Assembly (NCBI RefSeq): GCF_010548275.1
Contig: NZ_JAAGLT010000010.1
Coordinates: 186,001 to 250,000, forward strand
Direction: 5' to 3'
DNA: 64,000 bases
From: Streptomyces sp. SID12488
GTDB taxonomy: Bacteria; Actinomycetota; Actinomycetes; Streptomycetales; Streptomycetaceae
The notes beneath the pieces are model-generated. The model saw only the letters and a list, made by a program, of their open reading frames with translations. It did no database searches and was not told the origin of the DNA. Both the position numbers and the translations under genes were made by a program. Shown in pieces: positions 10,758 to 18,582 of this stretch (the first letter of the stretch is position 1; every line of letters begins with the position of its first letter).

Positions 10758-11717
10758 GTGGCTGGATTCAGGATCGGACGCGGCGGCCGGGACAACCGGG
10801 CCCCGCAAGCGCGACCGCAACAACAACCGCGGCAGCAGCCGTACGGCCAGCAGCCCCCGCAGGGCGGCCCGTCGTACGGCTACCCGTCCGCGCCGCAGCA
10901 GCAGCCGTACGGCGGCTCGAGCGGCGCCGGACGGCCGTGGCCCCCGCAGGCGACCGCAGGCGGTGGTTACGGCGCACACGGCTCGCACGGCGGACACGGT
11001 GAGCCGGAGTACTTCGGCGACGACAGACAGGGACACGGGCCCGGGCACCCGAACGCCCCGGTGGACCCGTACGCGGCCAACAACCCTGGTCACACCCAGG
11101 CGTTCACGGTCGACGACGACCCGTACAGCCAGAGCGGCACCTACCGCGCCGGCGCCGCCTCGGCGCCGCCGTCCGGTCCTCGCCTGCGCTGGAAGGAACT
11201 GCTGCGGGGCATCGTGACCTCCCCCGACCGCACGTTCCTCCAGATGCGCGACTACCAGGTCTGGGCGCCGGCCCTCGTCGTCACGTTCCTGTACGGCCTG
11301 ATCGCCGTCTTCGGGTTCGACGACACCCGCGAGACCACGATCAACGCGACGCTCAGCAACGCGATCCCGATCGTGCTGACGACGGGCGTGGCGATGGTCC
11401 TGAGCGCCTTCGTCCTGGGTGTGGTCACCCACACCCTCGCCCGCCAGCTCGGCGGCGACGGCGCCTGGCAGCCGACGGTCGGCTTCTCGATGCTGATCAT
11501 GTCCATCACGGACGCCCCCCGCCTCCTCGTCGCGATGTTCGCGGGCGGCGACGCCCCCTTCGTACAGATCCTGGGCTGGGCGACGTGGGTCGCGGCAGGC
11601 GTCCTCCTGACCGTCATGGTCCGCCGCTCCCACGACCTCCCCTGGCCGAAGGCCCTGGGCGCGTCGGCGATCCAGCTGGTCGCCCTGCTGTCGATCGTGA
11701 AGCTGGGGACGTTCTAG
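10758..11717 (+). CDS. Yip1-domain integral membrane protein
   Basis: 319 aa from a GTG start. Residues 1-130 are low complexity, rich in Gln, Pro, Gly and Tyr, and probably disordered. The C-terminal ~170 residues hold about five membrane helices typical of the Yip1/YIF1 family; the family motif region begins RGIVTSPDRTFLQMRDY. Bacterial members have no firmly established biochemical role, though envelope or trafficking functions are often proposed. It stands alone, with terminators on both sides. Confidence 0.8.
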   Translation: MAGFRIGRGGRDNRAPQARPQQQPRQQPYGQQPPQGGPSYGYPSAPQQQPYGGSSGAGRPWPPQATAGGGYGAHGSHGGHGEPEYFGDDRQGHGPGHPNAPVDPYAANNPGHTQAFTVDDDPYSQSGTYRAGAASAPPSGPRLRWKELLRGIVTSPDRTFLQMRDYQVWAPALVVTFLYGLIAVFGFDDTRETTINATLSNAIPIVLTTGVAMVLSAFVLGVVTHTLARQLGGDGAWQPTVGFSMLIMSITDAPRLLVAMFAGGDAPFVQILGWATWVAAGVLLTVMVRRSHDLPWPKALGASAIQLVALLSIVKLGTF

Positions 11718-11740
11718 GGACGACCTTGACGCACATGAGG

Positions 11741-11778
11741 GGAGGGCTCCCGGCCGCACGTCGGGGGACCTCCCTTTT
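11741..11778. terminator. Terminator after the Yip1 gene
   Basis: GGGAGG (11741-11746) pairs with CCTCCC (11769-11774). An inner CCCG/CGGG pairing and a following TTTT make an intrinsic-terminator shape 24 bp past the stop. Confidence 0.6.
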
Positions 11779-11819
11779 CGTCGGTCCCTGTGACCTCTTT
11801 TGGTCAAATTAGACCCAAG

Positions 11820-11831
11820 AGGTCTAGTCCA
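11820..11831. promoter_or_regulatory. DasR-like (dre) operator candidate
   Basis: AGGTCTAGTCCA matches the dre core TGGTCTAGACCA at 10 of 12 positions, 30 bp before the ATG of the PNGase-like gene. A second TGGTC-N6-GACCC motif lies at 11801-11816. DasR controls N-acetylglucosamine and chitin genes in Streptomyces, which suits an enzyme acting on GlcNAc-linked glycans. Confidence 0.55.
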
Positions 11832-11861
11832 CCCCATACCCACCGGTGTTCACTGCGCGGC

Positions 11862-13505
11862 ATGACGATTCCCCACAACGCCCGGAGAGCCGGCCGGACG
11901 ATCACCCTCGTCTCCGCCGCCCTCGGCCTCACCCTGACGGCCTTCACGACGGCCGCCGGGGCTGCCCCCACCGTCCCGTCGGAGTTCGGCACCGACTACC
12001 ACGACCCGGTGACGGCCGCTCCGCCCATCTCCACGCCCCACACCAGGTCCTGCGAAGTGACCGTCGCCCAGGCGAAGTTCAAGGACTTCACGCCCTACAC
12101 CGGCACCTACACCCCGCCCACCGCCTGCGGCACCCCGGGCCACTGGTCGAAGGTGGTGCTCCGCCTCGACGGCAGCGTCGCCGGCCGTCAGTACGACCGC
12201 CTCGGCTACCTCGACATCGGCGGCGTCCAGATACTCCGCACCTCGACCCCCGAACCGTCGCAGGACGGCATCGACTGGTCGGTGGAGAAGGACGTCACAC
12301 GGTACGAGAAGACGCTGAGCAAGTCCCGGTCCGTGGACATGCTCATCGGCAACGTCGTCAACGACACCTACACCGGCATCCTGGACGTCAAGGTCACCCT
12401 GACGTTCTACGCCCCCGAGCCCGGAACCCGGCCCGCCAAGGCCGGTGGCTCAGTCCCCGACCAGGTCATCCCGCTGAGCGACGGCAACAGCGTCACCACG
12501 GGCGCGAAGCTCACCACCCCGCGCAACTCCGAGCGCATCCTGGCCGAGGTGTACGCGACCGGCTCGGGCGGCGGCTGCGAGGAGTTCTGGTACTCGGCGG
12601 TCACCCCGTCGGCGTCCTACTCCTGCCAGGGCGGCGACGACGGCCCGTACCGCGAGGTCCAGGTCACGATCGACGGAAAGCTCGCCGGGATCGCCTCCCC
12701 CTACCCCAACATCTGGACGGGCGGCTGGTCGCCGTACCTGTGGAGCGTGATCCCCTCCCCCACCGCCTTCGACGTACGCCCCCTGGAGTTCGACCTCACT
12801 CCCTTCGCCGCCCTCCTGAACGACGGCAGGGCACACACGGTCGACGTGACCGTGGCAGGCGTCCCGGCGGGCCAGACCGGCTGGAGCGCGCCGACCAACA
12901 TCCTGGTCTGGCAGGACGCCCACAAGTCGGTGGTGACGGGCGCCCTGACCTCGTACAAGGCGACCGACCCGGCCGTCACGAACACCTACGCGGACGGCTC
13001 CACACGCACCCTGGACACCACCGGCAGCCGCCACTTCACGGCCACCGGCTACCTGAACACCTCGCACGGCCGCGTGACGACGACGGTCGACCGACGCCTG
13101 ACGACGGCCATCACGCACACCTGGACGCCGGACGAGACCACGGACAACCAGAAGGGCCGCTGGACGGACGACCAGACGGTCCGCACGACCGGCGCGGGCG
13201 GCGGTAGGCACCCGGTGACGTCCCATACCGACCGGACGTACACCCTCGACGGCCGCTCCACCATCGACGCGGACAACCGCCTCCGCGTGATCATGTCCTT
13301 CGGGGACCATGCCCGCATCGACGGCGTCCGCCTGGACGACACGTACGACGGCGACGCGACCTTCACCCTCGGCGTGGCCCGCGACCAACGCCACGCGGTC
13401 GCGACGACCACCGAGCACTACCGCCTCCGCGGCCCGGGCCTGTGCTACGACCGCACACTGGGCACGGAACAGGGGGTACTGACGAAGGACGGGCGGAGCT
13501 GTTAG
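11862..13505 (+). CDS. Secreted peptide-N4-(N-acetylglucosaminyl)asparagine amidase A family protein
   Basis: 547 aa. A typical signal peptide (RRAGRTITLVSAALG...AAGAAP, cleavage near residue 35) precedes a two-lobed all-beta region with sequences typical of PNGase A-like proteins (KFKDFTPYTGTY, GHWSKVVLRLDG, YDRLGYLDIGGVQILRTSTPEP, IGNVVNDTYTGI). The family removes N-glycans from glycopeptides outside the cell. The ATG at 11862 is chosen because the signal peptide follows directly; the longer frame from 11790 adds residues with no function and crosses the operator. Bounded by terminators. Confidence 0.82.
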   Translation: MTIPHNARRAGRTITLVSAALGLTLTAFTTAAGAAPTVPSEFGTDYHDPVTAAPPISTPHTRSCEVTVAQAKFKDFTPYTGTYTPPTACGTPGHWSKVVLRLDGSVAGRQYDRLGYLDIGGVQILRTSTPEPSQDGIDWSVEKDVTRYEKTLSKSRSVDMLIGNVVNDTYTGILDVKVTLTFYAPEPGTRPAKAGGSVPDQVIPLSDGNSVTTGAKLTTPRNSERILAEVYATGSGGGCEEFWYSAVTPSASYSCQGGDDGPYREVQVTIDGKLAGIASPYPNIWTGGWSPYLWSVIPSPTAFDVRPLEFDLTPFAALLNDGRAHTVDVTVAGVPAGQTGWSAPTNILVWQDAHKSVVTGALTSYKATDPAVTNTYADGSTRTLDTTGSRHFTATGYLNTSHGRVTTTVDRRLTTAITHTWTPDETTDNQKGRWTDDQTVRTTGAGGGRHPVTSHTDRTYTLDGRSTIDADNRLRVIMSFGDHARIDGVRLDDTYDGDATFTLGVARDQRHAVATTTEHYRLRGPGLCYDRTLGTEQGVLTKDGRSC

Positions 13506-13520
13506 CAGCGAGCCGGAAAG

Positions 13521-13564
13521 ACGCCGGGCGGCCCTTCGCGCTTGACGCGAGGACCGCCCGGCGT
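13521..13564. terminator. Bidirectional terminator
   Basis: ACGCCGGGCGG (13521-13531) pairs perfectly with 13554-13564, with an inner TCGCG/CGCGA stem. It lies between the convergent PNGase-like gene and the phosphoribosyltransferase gene. Confidence 0.8.
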
Positions 13565-13576
13565 TCTTCTCAGCTC

Positions 13577-14086
13577 TCAGAGCGCGTCCTTGGACGGGGT
13601 GACCGGCTGCCCCGACTTACGTACTACAGGCAACACACTCCACGGGAAGTTGATCCAGTCATCGGTCCGCTTCCACACGTATTCGCACTTCACGAGGGAC
13701 TGCGTCTTCTCGTAGATCACCGCGGAACGCACCTCGGCGACGGCGTCCAGGCAGAAGTCCCGCACCAGTTTGAGCGTCTTACCGGTGTCGGCGACGTCGT
13801 CGGTGATGAGGACCTTCTTGTCGGAGAAGTCGATGGTGTTGGGGACGGGCGCGAGCATGACGGGCATGGGAAGCGTGGTTCCGACGCCGGTATAGAACTC
13901 GACGTTGACAAGATGGATGTTCTTGCAGTCGAGGGCGTACGCGAGCCCGCCGGCCACGAACACACCCCCGCGCGCGATGCTGAGCACGACGTCGGGCTCG
14001 TACCCGTCGTCGACGATGGTCTGCGCGAGTTCACGGACGGAGACGCCGAACTGTTCGTAGGAGAGGTTCTCTCGTACGACCGTCAT
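13577..14086 (-). CDS. Phosphoribosyltransferase (purine-type PRTase fold)
   Basis: 169 aa. The PRPP-binding signature VLITDDVADTGKTLKLV and the upstream SIARGGVFVAGGLAYAL loop identify a type I phosphoribosyltransferase, probably acting on a purine base with PRPP (hypoxanthine/xanthine type). The start at 14086 is chosen because MTVVRENLSYEQF opens the fold and overlaps the dcd stop by 4 bp; the longer frame runs back into dcd. The pairing with dcd suggests a nucleotide-salvage operon. Confidence 0.85.
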   Translation of the reverse strand: MTVVRENLSYEQFGVSVRELAQTIVDDGYEPDVVLSIARGGVFVAGGLAYALDCKNIHLVNVEFYTGVGTTLPMPVMLAPVPNTIDFSDKKVLITDDVADTGKTLKLVRDFCLDAVAEVRSAVIYEKTQSLVKCEYVWKRTDDWINFPWSVLPVVRKSGQPVTPSKDAL

Positions 14087-14658
14087 ACCTGCGTCCGGTG
14101 GAAGTTGAGGAAGGAACGGGACGCGGTGGGCCCGCGCTGCCCCTGGTAGCGGGAGCCGTACCGCTCGCTGCCGTACGGGAACTCGGCCGACGAGCTCAGC
14201 TGGAACAGGCACAGCTGGCCGATCTTCATACCGGGCCAGAGCTTGATGGGCAGCGTCGCGAGGTTGGAGAGTTCGAGCGTCACGTGTCCGGAGAACCCGG
14301 GGTCGATGAACCCGGCGGTGGAGTGGGTGACGAGCCCGAGCCGCCCGAGCGAGCTCTTGCCTTCGAGGCGGGAGGCGAGGTCGTCGGGGAGGCTGATGAC
14401 CTCGTAGGTCGAGGCGAGCACGAACTCCCCGGGGTGGAGGATGAACGGCTCATCGCCCTCGGGCTCCACCAGCCGCGTCAGATCCGCCTGCTCGATGGAG
14501 GGGTCGATGTGGGGGTAACGGTGGTTCTCGAACACCCGGAAGAAGCGGTCGAGGCGCACGTCGACGCTCGACGGCTGCACCATGGATTCGTCGTAGGGAT
14601 CGATCCGTACTCGCCCGGAGTCGATCTCGGCCCGGATGTCCTTGTCTGAGAGAAGCAC
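14083..14658 (-). CDS. dcd: dCTP deaminase
   Basis: 191 aa, the normal length. The conserved block GKSSLGRLGLVTHSTAGFID and the C-terminal glycine-rich lid (SRYQGQRGPTAS) match dCTP deaminases, homotrimers converting dCTP to dUTP for dTTP synthesis. The ATG at 14658 is the only sensible start. It is followed without a gap by the phosphoribosyltransferase. Confidence 0.96.
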   Translation of the reverse strand: MLLSDKDIRAEIDSGRVRIDPYDESMVQPSSVDVRLDRFFRVFENHRYPHIDPSIEQADLTRLVEPEGDEPFILHPGEFVLASTYEVISLPDDLASRLEGKSSLGRLGLVTHSTAGFIDPGFSGHVTLELSNLATLPIKLWPGMKIGQLCLFQLSSSAEFPYGSERYGSRYQGQRGPTASRSFLNFHRTQV

Positions 14659-14736
14659 GCCCCGAGGATACGCAAGACGCGCGAACCCGACACCACCGGC
14701 CGGTTCCGCGCGCCTGCCACTGCTTCACATGCTTGC

Positions 14737-14775
14737 GTCTACTTACTGCATCTACTTACTGCGTCTACTTACTGC
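14737..14775. repeat. Three tandem copies of a 13-bp unit
   Basis: [G/A]TCTACTTACTGC is repeated three times head to tail. The last copy supplies the TAG stop of the small minus-strand zinc-ribbon-like gene. Confidence 0.85.
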
Positions 14776-14944
14776 TGGTGCTCCGCTGCTGCTCCAACGT
14801 CACTGGCACCACACTGCGGAGCCGCGCGCAGCGCGGACACCGGACCAGCCGGCCGGGGCCGAGCCGCTCGGCCTGCTGCATCGGGAACGAAGCGGTGCTG
14901 AACACGTGCCCTTCGGCACAACGGACGACGGTGCGCTCGATCAA
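14765..14944 (-). CDS. Small zinc-ribbon-like protein
   Basis: About 59 aa read from a TTG at 14944. The core RCAEGHVFSTASFP...RLVRCPRCARLRSVVPV has one Cys-x3-His and one CPxC pair, suggesting a structural zinc site. A longer open frame reaches 15268 but its extra part is low-complexity Arg/Gly, so a start just before the Cys motif is preferred. Function unknown. It ends in the 13-bp tandem repeat. Confidence 0.5.
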   Translation of the reverse strand: MIERTVVRCAEGHVFSTASFPMQQAERLGPGRLVRCPRCARLRSVVPVTLEQQRSTSSK

Positions 14945-15288
14945 GTCCTCAGAGTCCTTCCCCAGGAGCCGTCGCCGGTCACTGTCGAGACCGACGAGGA
15001 ACGTCACATTACGGGACGAAAAGGGCGACCCTCCAGGCGGCACTCCGATCCCGCCGCCCCCTCTTCCGCGCCCCACCGTACGCCCCAACTCCGGCCCCTC
15101 GCAGCCGGGTCGCACCGCGAAAACGCGTCCGGTTCGCGTCCGGTCCGCATCCGGTTCACGCCCTGCCCACGTCCGGAACGCCCCCGGAATCCCCCGGAAA
15201 CGGGGCAGGCCCCACGGCTTCGATGCCGGGGGCCTGGCGTGCGGTAGAGTGACTGAGCGTTCGGACACCGGTCCATTCGGCGTCTTTC
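14945..15288. other. Gene-poor leader of tRNA-Gly
   Basis: I see no convincing gene here. It contains three imperfect copies of GCGTCCGGTTC around 15126-15160. A TAGAGT hexamer at 15245-15250 is a likely -10 box for the tRNA; no good -35 box is evident. Confidence 0.4.
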
Positions 15289-15362
15289 GCGGGTGTAGTT
15301 TAGTGGTAGAACATCAGCTTCCCAAGCTGAGAGTGCGAGTTCGATTCTCGTCACCCGCTCCA
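15289..15362 (+). tRNA. tRNA-Gly (anticodon CCC), CCA encoded
   Basis: The acceptor arm GCGGGTG pairs with CACCCGC. The anticodon arm TCAGC/GCTGA encloses the loop TTCCCAA, giving anticodon CCC. A normal T arm with GTTCGAT follows, and CCA is encoded at 15360-15362. Its 3' half is repeated at 27840, which marks this tRNA as an integration target. Confidence 0.95.
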
Positions 15363-15405
15363 GAGAGAAACCCCAGGTCAGTGACCTGGGGTTTGTTTGT
15401 TGGCT
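15315..15405 (+). repeat. Left att-like direct repeat (tRNA-Gly 3' end)
   Basis: These 91 bp from the anticodon stem through the tRNA terminator recur at 27840-27930 in the same orientation, with 82 of 91 positions identical by hand alignment. The longest identical run is 21 bp across the acceptor arm and CCA. This fits tRNA-targeted integration by a site-specific element. Confidence 0.75.
15369..15393 (+). terminator. tRNA-Gly terminator
   Basis: AACCCCAGGTC and GACCTGGGGTT form a perfect 11-bp stem with a 3-nt loop followed by T-rich sequence, 7 bp after the tRNA. Confidence 0.88.
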
Positions 15406-15446
15406 AATCCGATTTGGGTGCGGCTCTTCTGCGGTGAGCTCGCCGG

Positions 15447-16981
15447 TCAGGCCGGGAGTTCGTTGTTGTGCTGGTCGGGCCGGGGGTAGAGGCGTTCGTG
15501 TTCTCTGCGGGTGTGAAAGGTCCAGTACTGCGGGAAGTCGCCGTTGCTGATGAGCGCCCGGAGGGTCAGGACGGCTTCGGCTCCGGGGACGGTCCACCGG
15601 CTGCCGGTGATATCGAGCCGGTCGGCCACCAGATGACGTGCTGTTCCTTCGACGATGCCGCTGGCGATCGGCCATCCCGCCCGGAGCGCCTGGTCGTAGT
15701 GGAGATGGGCGGCGTTGTTCTCCAGGTAGCGGCAGGCCCAGTCGGCCGCGGCCCGTTGATCTGCGGACAAGCCCAGCCGGTCGGCTTGAGTACGGATGCC
15801 GGTGACGGAGCCGGAGGCGTCGCCGGCCAGGATCCGGGCGGCCTGGGTGCCGACCCAGGTCTCGGTGTCCGGATCGGTGGCGGTGTGGAAGCACCGCGAG
15901 GCTGCCCACAACTTCTCGATCACGTGGACGATGTCGAGAACGACATGGATGGTGACGCCGCGTCGGGCGGCCTCCGCGTGGAGCAACTCCAACTGGTGCT
16001 CGGCACCATCGACCAGGACCACCCAGCACCGGCGGTGCTGCGGGTCACGGGCTTCCGCCTCGTCGAACGCGGCAGCGATGACCTGGTCGGCGTCGTGCTC
16101 CACCGAGGCGGTGAGCCACTTCGCGCGAGCCTTGGGCCCCTTGCGCGGGGTGCGGTGGGTGGTGCGGCCGCCGGGCGGGGCGATGATGTCGTGCGGCCGG
16201 CGCACGGCCGGATCCGCGTCGTGGACGACGGCCAGCGTGGCCATCCTCTTGCGGCAGGTCTTCTCCCCGGCGGACAGACGGGTGCGGAACGTGCGCGTCG
16301 CCCGTTCCGCCGCCTTCCTTGTTGCCTCCCGCAGATGCCCCGGGCGCATCACGATCCCCTTGCCGTCGACGCTGAGCACCAGCAGCGTCGTGCTCGCTGC
16401 CGGGTCAGGGGTGCGCGCGGCATAGAAGGCCGCGATGTCCACCGCGGCTGCCCGCACGAGCTGTTCGGCCTGGCGTTTGCCCACCACCCGCGCCCCGGAC
16501 GGCGTTCGATCGCCTCCAGGGCGTGGTCGTAGGAGCCGCGGACCGCTTCCAGCACGACCAGACGCCGAAGTCCCAGGCTGTGCCGCTCGCGCGGCAGCCC
16601 CAGCACCTGGTCGGCCGGATAGCGGTTGGGCAGGCCCGGGGCGCGCAGCGCGCACCGGGTGACCGTCACCGGCCCGACCACGGTGGCCAGTTGGCGCCGG
16701 TGGCCTTTCTCCAGCCGGGTCCGGCCCGCGGCCAGTTGGGCCCGGCCGCCGGTGTCGAGGGCCGACAGTTCGACTTCCTCCCGGCGGGCGCGCAGGTCGA
16801 AGTGGCCCTGCAGGAGGAGGCGGGCCAGCTCCCTCGCCCCGTTCTCGGCGTCTTCCTCCACCCGTTCATGGGGCAGGAGCAGAGCTTCGGGACGGGAGAG
16901 GGAATCGATGAGACAAGTGAGGAAAGAAGCGGCTCGGTCAAAGGGGTCAGCCGTCGCGGCGGCCGCATAGCCTGCGGTCAT
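15447..16981 (-). pseudogene. ISKra4-family transposase, frameshifted
   Basis: The N-terminal half is read from ATG 16981 (to SYDHALEAIER near 16505). The C-terminal half continues in another frame (ARVVGKRQAEQLVRAAA... to the stop at 15447). The catalytic-region blocks VVLVDGAEHQLELL, VLDIVHVIEKLWAA and SGIVEGTARHLVADRLDITG place it in the ISKra4 group. The join lies near 16495-16515. One frame change suggests inactivation, although programmed frameshifting cannot be excluded because both halves are otherwise intact. Confidence 0.75.
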
Positions 16982-17026
16982 CGGGCTCTCGCTTTTCGGG
17001 CGGACGAATGGGTGGCACCTTCGACG

Positions 17027-17674
17027 CTAGGGACGAGAGCCCGACCCCACATCGGCGCGGCGGCGCACGGCGGAGGACCCGGCCTGCTCCGGCGCATCCC
17101 CGCCCGCCGCCAGAGCCTCACGCGGCGTGAACAGTCCCGGCCCCTCTTCCATCAGCCAGCCCCGCTCGACCAGCCGTTTCAGCTTCGACCGGAAGCCTTC
17201 CACCTTGCTCTTGTCCGTCGACAGGCCCAGCGCGGCACACAGGTGATGCGCCCGCATCGGATGCACCGCGTCCTGGAGAACCTCGACGATGTCCCGGTAC
17301 GGACCCGGCAGCACCTCCACGGACAGCTCGGGCGTCCACTGCGGCACCAGCCGCACCCCGACCGGCGAGCCCGCCGGCAACCGGGGCTCCTCCATCTCCG
17401 CCTCGCCCGCGCCAGCTTCCACCCCGGCAACCGAGACCGTATCGTTGCCGGACAGGATCTCGGTCATCGTCTCCCGCGTGATCTGCAGCCGGGACAGCAC
17501 GTCTTCCCGCTCAGCCAGACGGCTGGTCAACTCCTCGATCTGGTCCCGCAGTTCGGCGATCTCCTCCCGCGCGGCAGTCTCCCGCCGATCAAGCTCCTCC
17601 AGCCACGACACCATCGCCGCCTCCAAGACCACGTCCTGGAACACGACGATCCGCCGTCCGACCACGAACGGCAA
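17027..17674 (-). CDS. ISKra4-associated accessory protein (coiled coil plus winged-helix-like)
   Basis: 215 aa lying inside the insertion sequence, 45 bp upstream of the transposase. A coiled coil (MVSWLEELDRRETAAREEI...LAERED, about residues 21-65) is followed by an acidic linker and a C-terminal region that looks like a winged helix (VLQDAVHPMRAHHLCAALGL...LVERGWLMEEGPGLFTPREAL). It may bind DNA or the transposase; function is unproven. ATG 17614 is an alternative start. Confidence 0.6.
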   Translation of the reverse strand: MPFVVGRRIVVFQDVVLEAAMVSWLEELDRRETAAREEIAELRDQIEELTSRLAEREDVLSRLQITRETMTEILSGNDTVSVAGVEAGAGEAEMEEPRLPAGSPVGVRLVPQWTPELSVEVLPGPYRDIVEVLQDAVHPMRAHHLCAALGLSTDKSKVEGFRSKLKRLVERGWLMEEGPGLFTPREALAAGGDAPEQAGSSAVRRRADVGSGSRP

Positions 17675-17686
17675 CGGCGCACGGCA

Positions 17687-18271
17687 TCACCAGCTCACTG
17701 CAGAAGAGCCGCACCCGAAGCCTTTCATCGCCCGTTCGCGCTGCCTGGTGGGCTGGTGGCTGTTCTCCGCCCGGTTGTTCAGTCCCTTGTGCGAGCGGTG
17801 CTCGACGGAGGGCATGACCTCGCGGTGGGCCGCGCCGTAGGGGCGGAGCTTGTCGGTGACGATCACCCGCGGCACCGCACCCGTGTTCTTCATCAGGCGG
17901 CGGAAGAAGCGCCTGGCCGCTGCGGTGTCACGCCGGTTCTGCACCAGGATGTCCAGCACCATCCCGTCCTGGTCGACGGCCCGTCACAGGTACTTCTGTT
18001 CCCCGTTGATCTTGATGAAGACCTCGTCCAGGTGCCACTTGTCCCCAGGCCGGGGCTGCCGGCGGCGCAGCGCGTTGGCGTAGGCCGGCCCGAACTTGGC
18101 GCACCAGCGGCGGATCGTCTCGTAGGAGACGGTCACGCCGCGCTCGAACATCAGCTCCTCGACCTCGCGCAACGACAACGGGGAACGGTGATACAGCCAC
18201 ACACAGTGGGAGATCACCTCGACCGGGTACCGATGCCCCTCGTACGACAGCGACACGGACCCCACAGACAA
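17687..18271 (-). pseudogene. IS6-family transposase, nonsense-mutated and 3'-truncated
   Basis: Two pieces in the same frame form one IS6 DDE transposase: 17984-18271 (RYPVEVISHCVWLYHRSPLS to KINGEQKYL) and 17687-17980 (RAVDQDGMVLDILVQ to RERAMKGF). They are split by a single TGA where the family has Trp (KYL-W-RAVDQDG), consistent with one TGG-to-TGA change. Catalytic residues survive (WHLDEVF, IVTDKLR, NRAENSHQ). After MKGF the reading runs into the ISKra4 inverted repeat, so the last ~25 residues are lost. Confidence 0.88.
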
Positions 18272-18448
18272 CCCCCTCCAGCACGATCAACCAGAAGATC
18301 AATCCCACCCGGCCAACCAACGTGACAGTGCCAAACCAAGGGTCTGCGAGAACTGAGTGAAATTCCGGTACAACCCCTGCCCGGGGTGCGGTGTCTGAAC
18401 GTGTGATCGGAAACAACAACCCCGCACATAGGTGCGGCCTCACGACTC

Positions 18449-18490
18449 GATCGCCGATCGCCGATCGCTGACCGCTGACCGCTGACCGCC
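18449..18490. repeat. Six tandem heptamers (GAYCGCY)
   Basis: GATCGCC-GATCGCC-GATCGCT-GACCGCT-GACCGCT-GACCGCC. It lies in the 311-bp gene-free stretch between the IS6 remnant and the RTX-like gene. A short CCGCAC/GTGCGG hairpin precedes it near 18422-18437. No gene is seen in this stretch. Confidence 0.8.
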
Positions 18491-18582
18491 GTGACGAACG
18501 GCGGTTGCGGTGACGACGAATTCACCGGCGTCTTTCTTCGTCGGGCCTGATCATCACTGATTCCGCGAAGGGTTATTTCTGC

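Larger units (their letters stand above)
15416..17716 (-). mobile_element. ISKra4-like insertion sequence with two genes
   Basis: Terminal inverted repeats are visible: 15416-15438 (GGGTGCGGCTCTTCTGCGGT...) and 17694-17716, 22 of 23 positions identical when reverse-complemented. Between them, on the minus strand, lie an accessory coiled-coil gene and a transposase. No target duplication is evident at the two flanks, so the ends may have been rearranged after insertion. Its right end cuts off the 3' end of an IS6 transposase. Confidence 0.7.
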
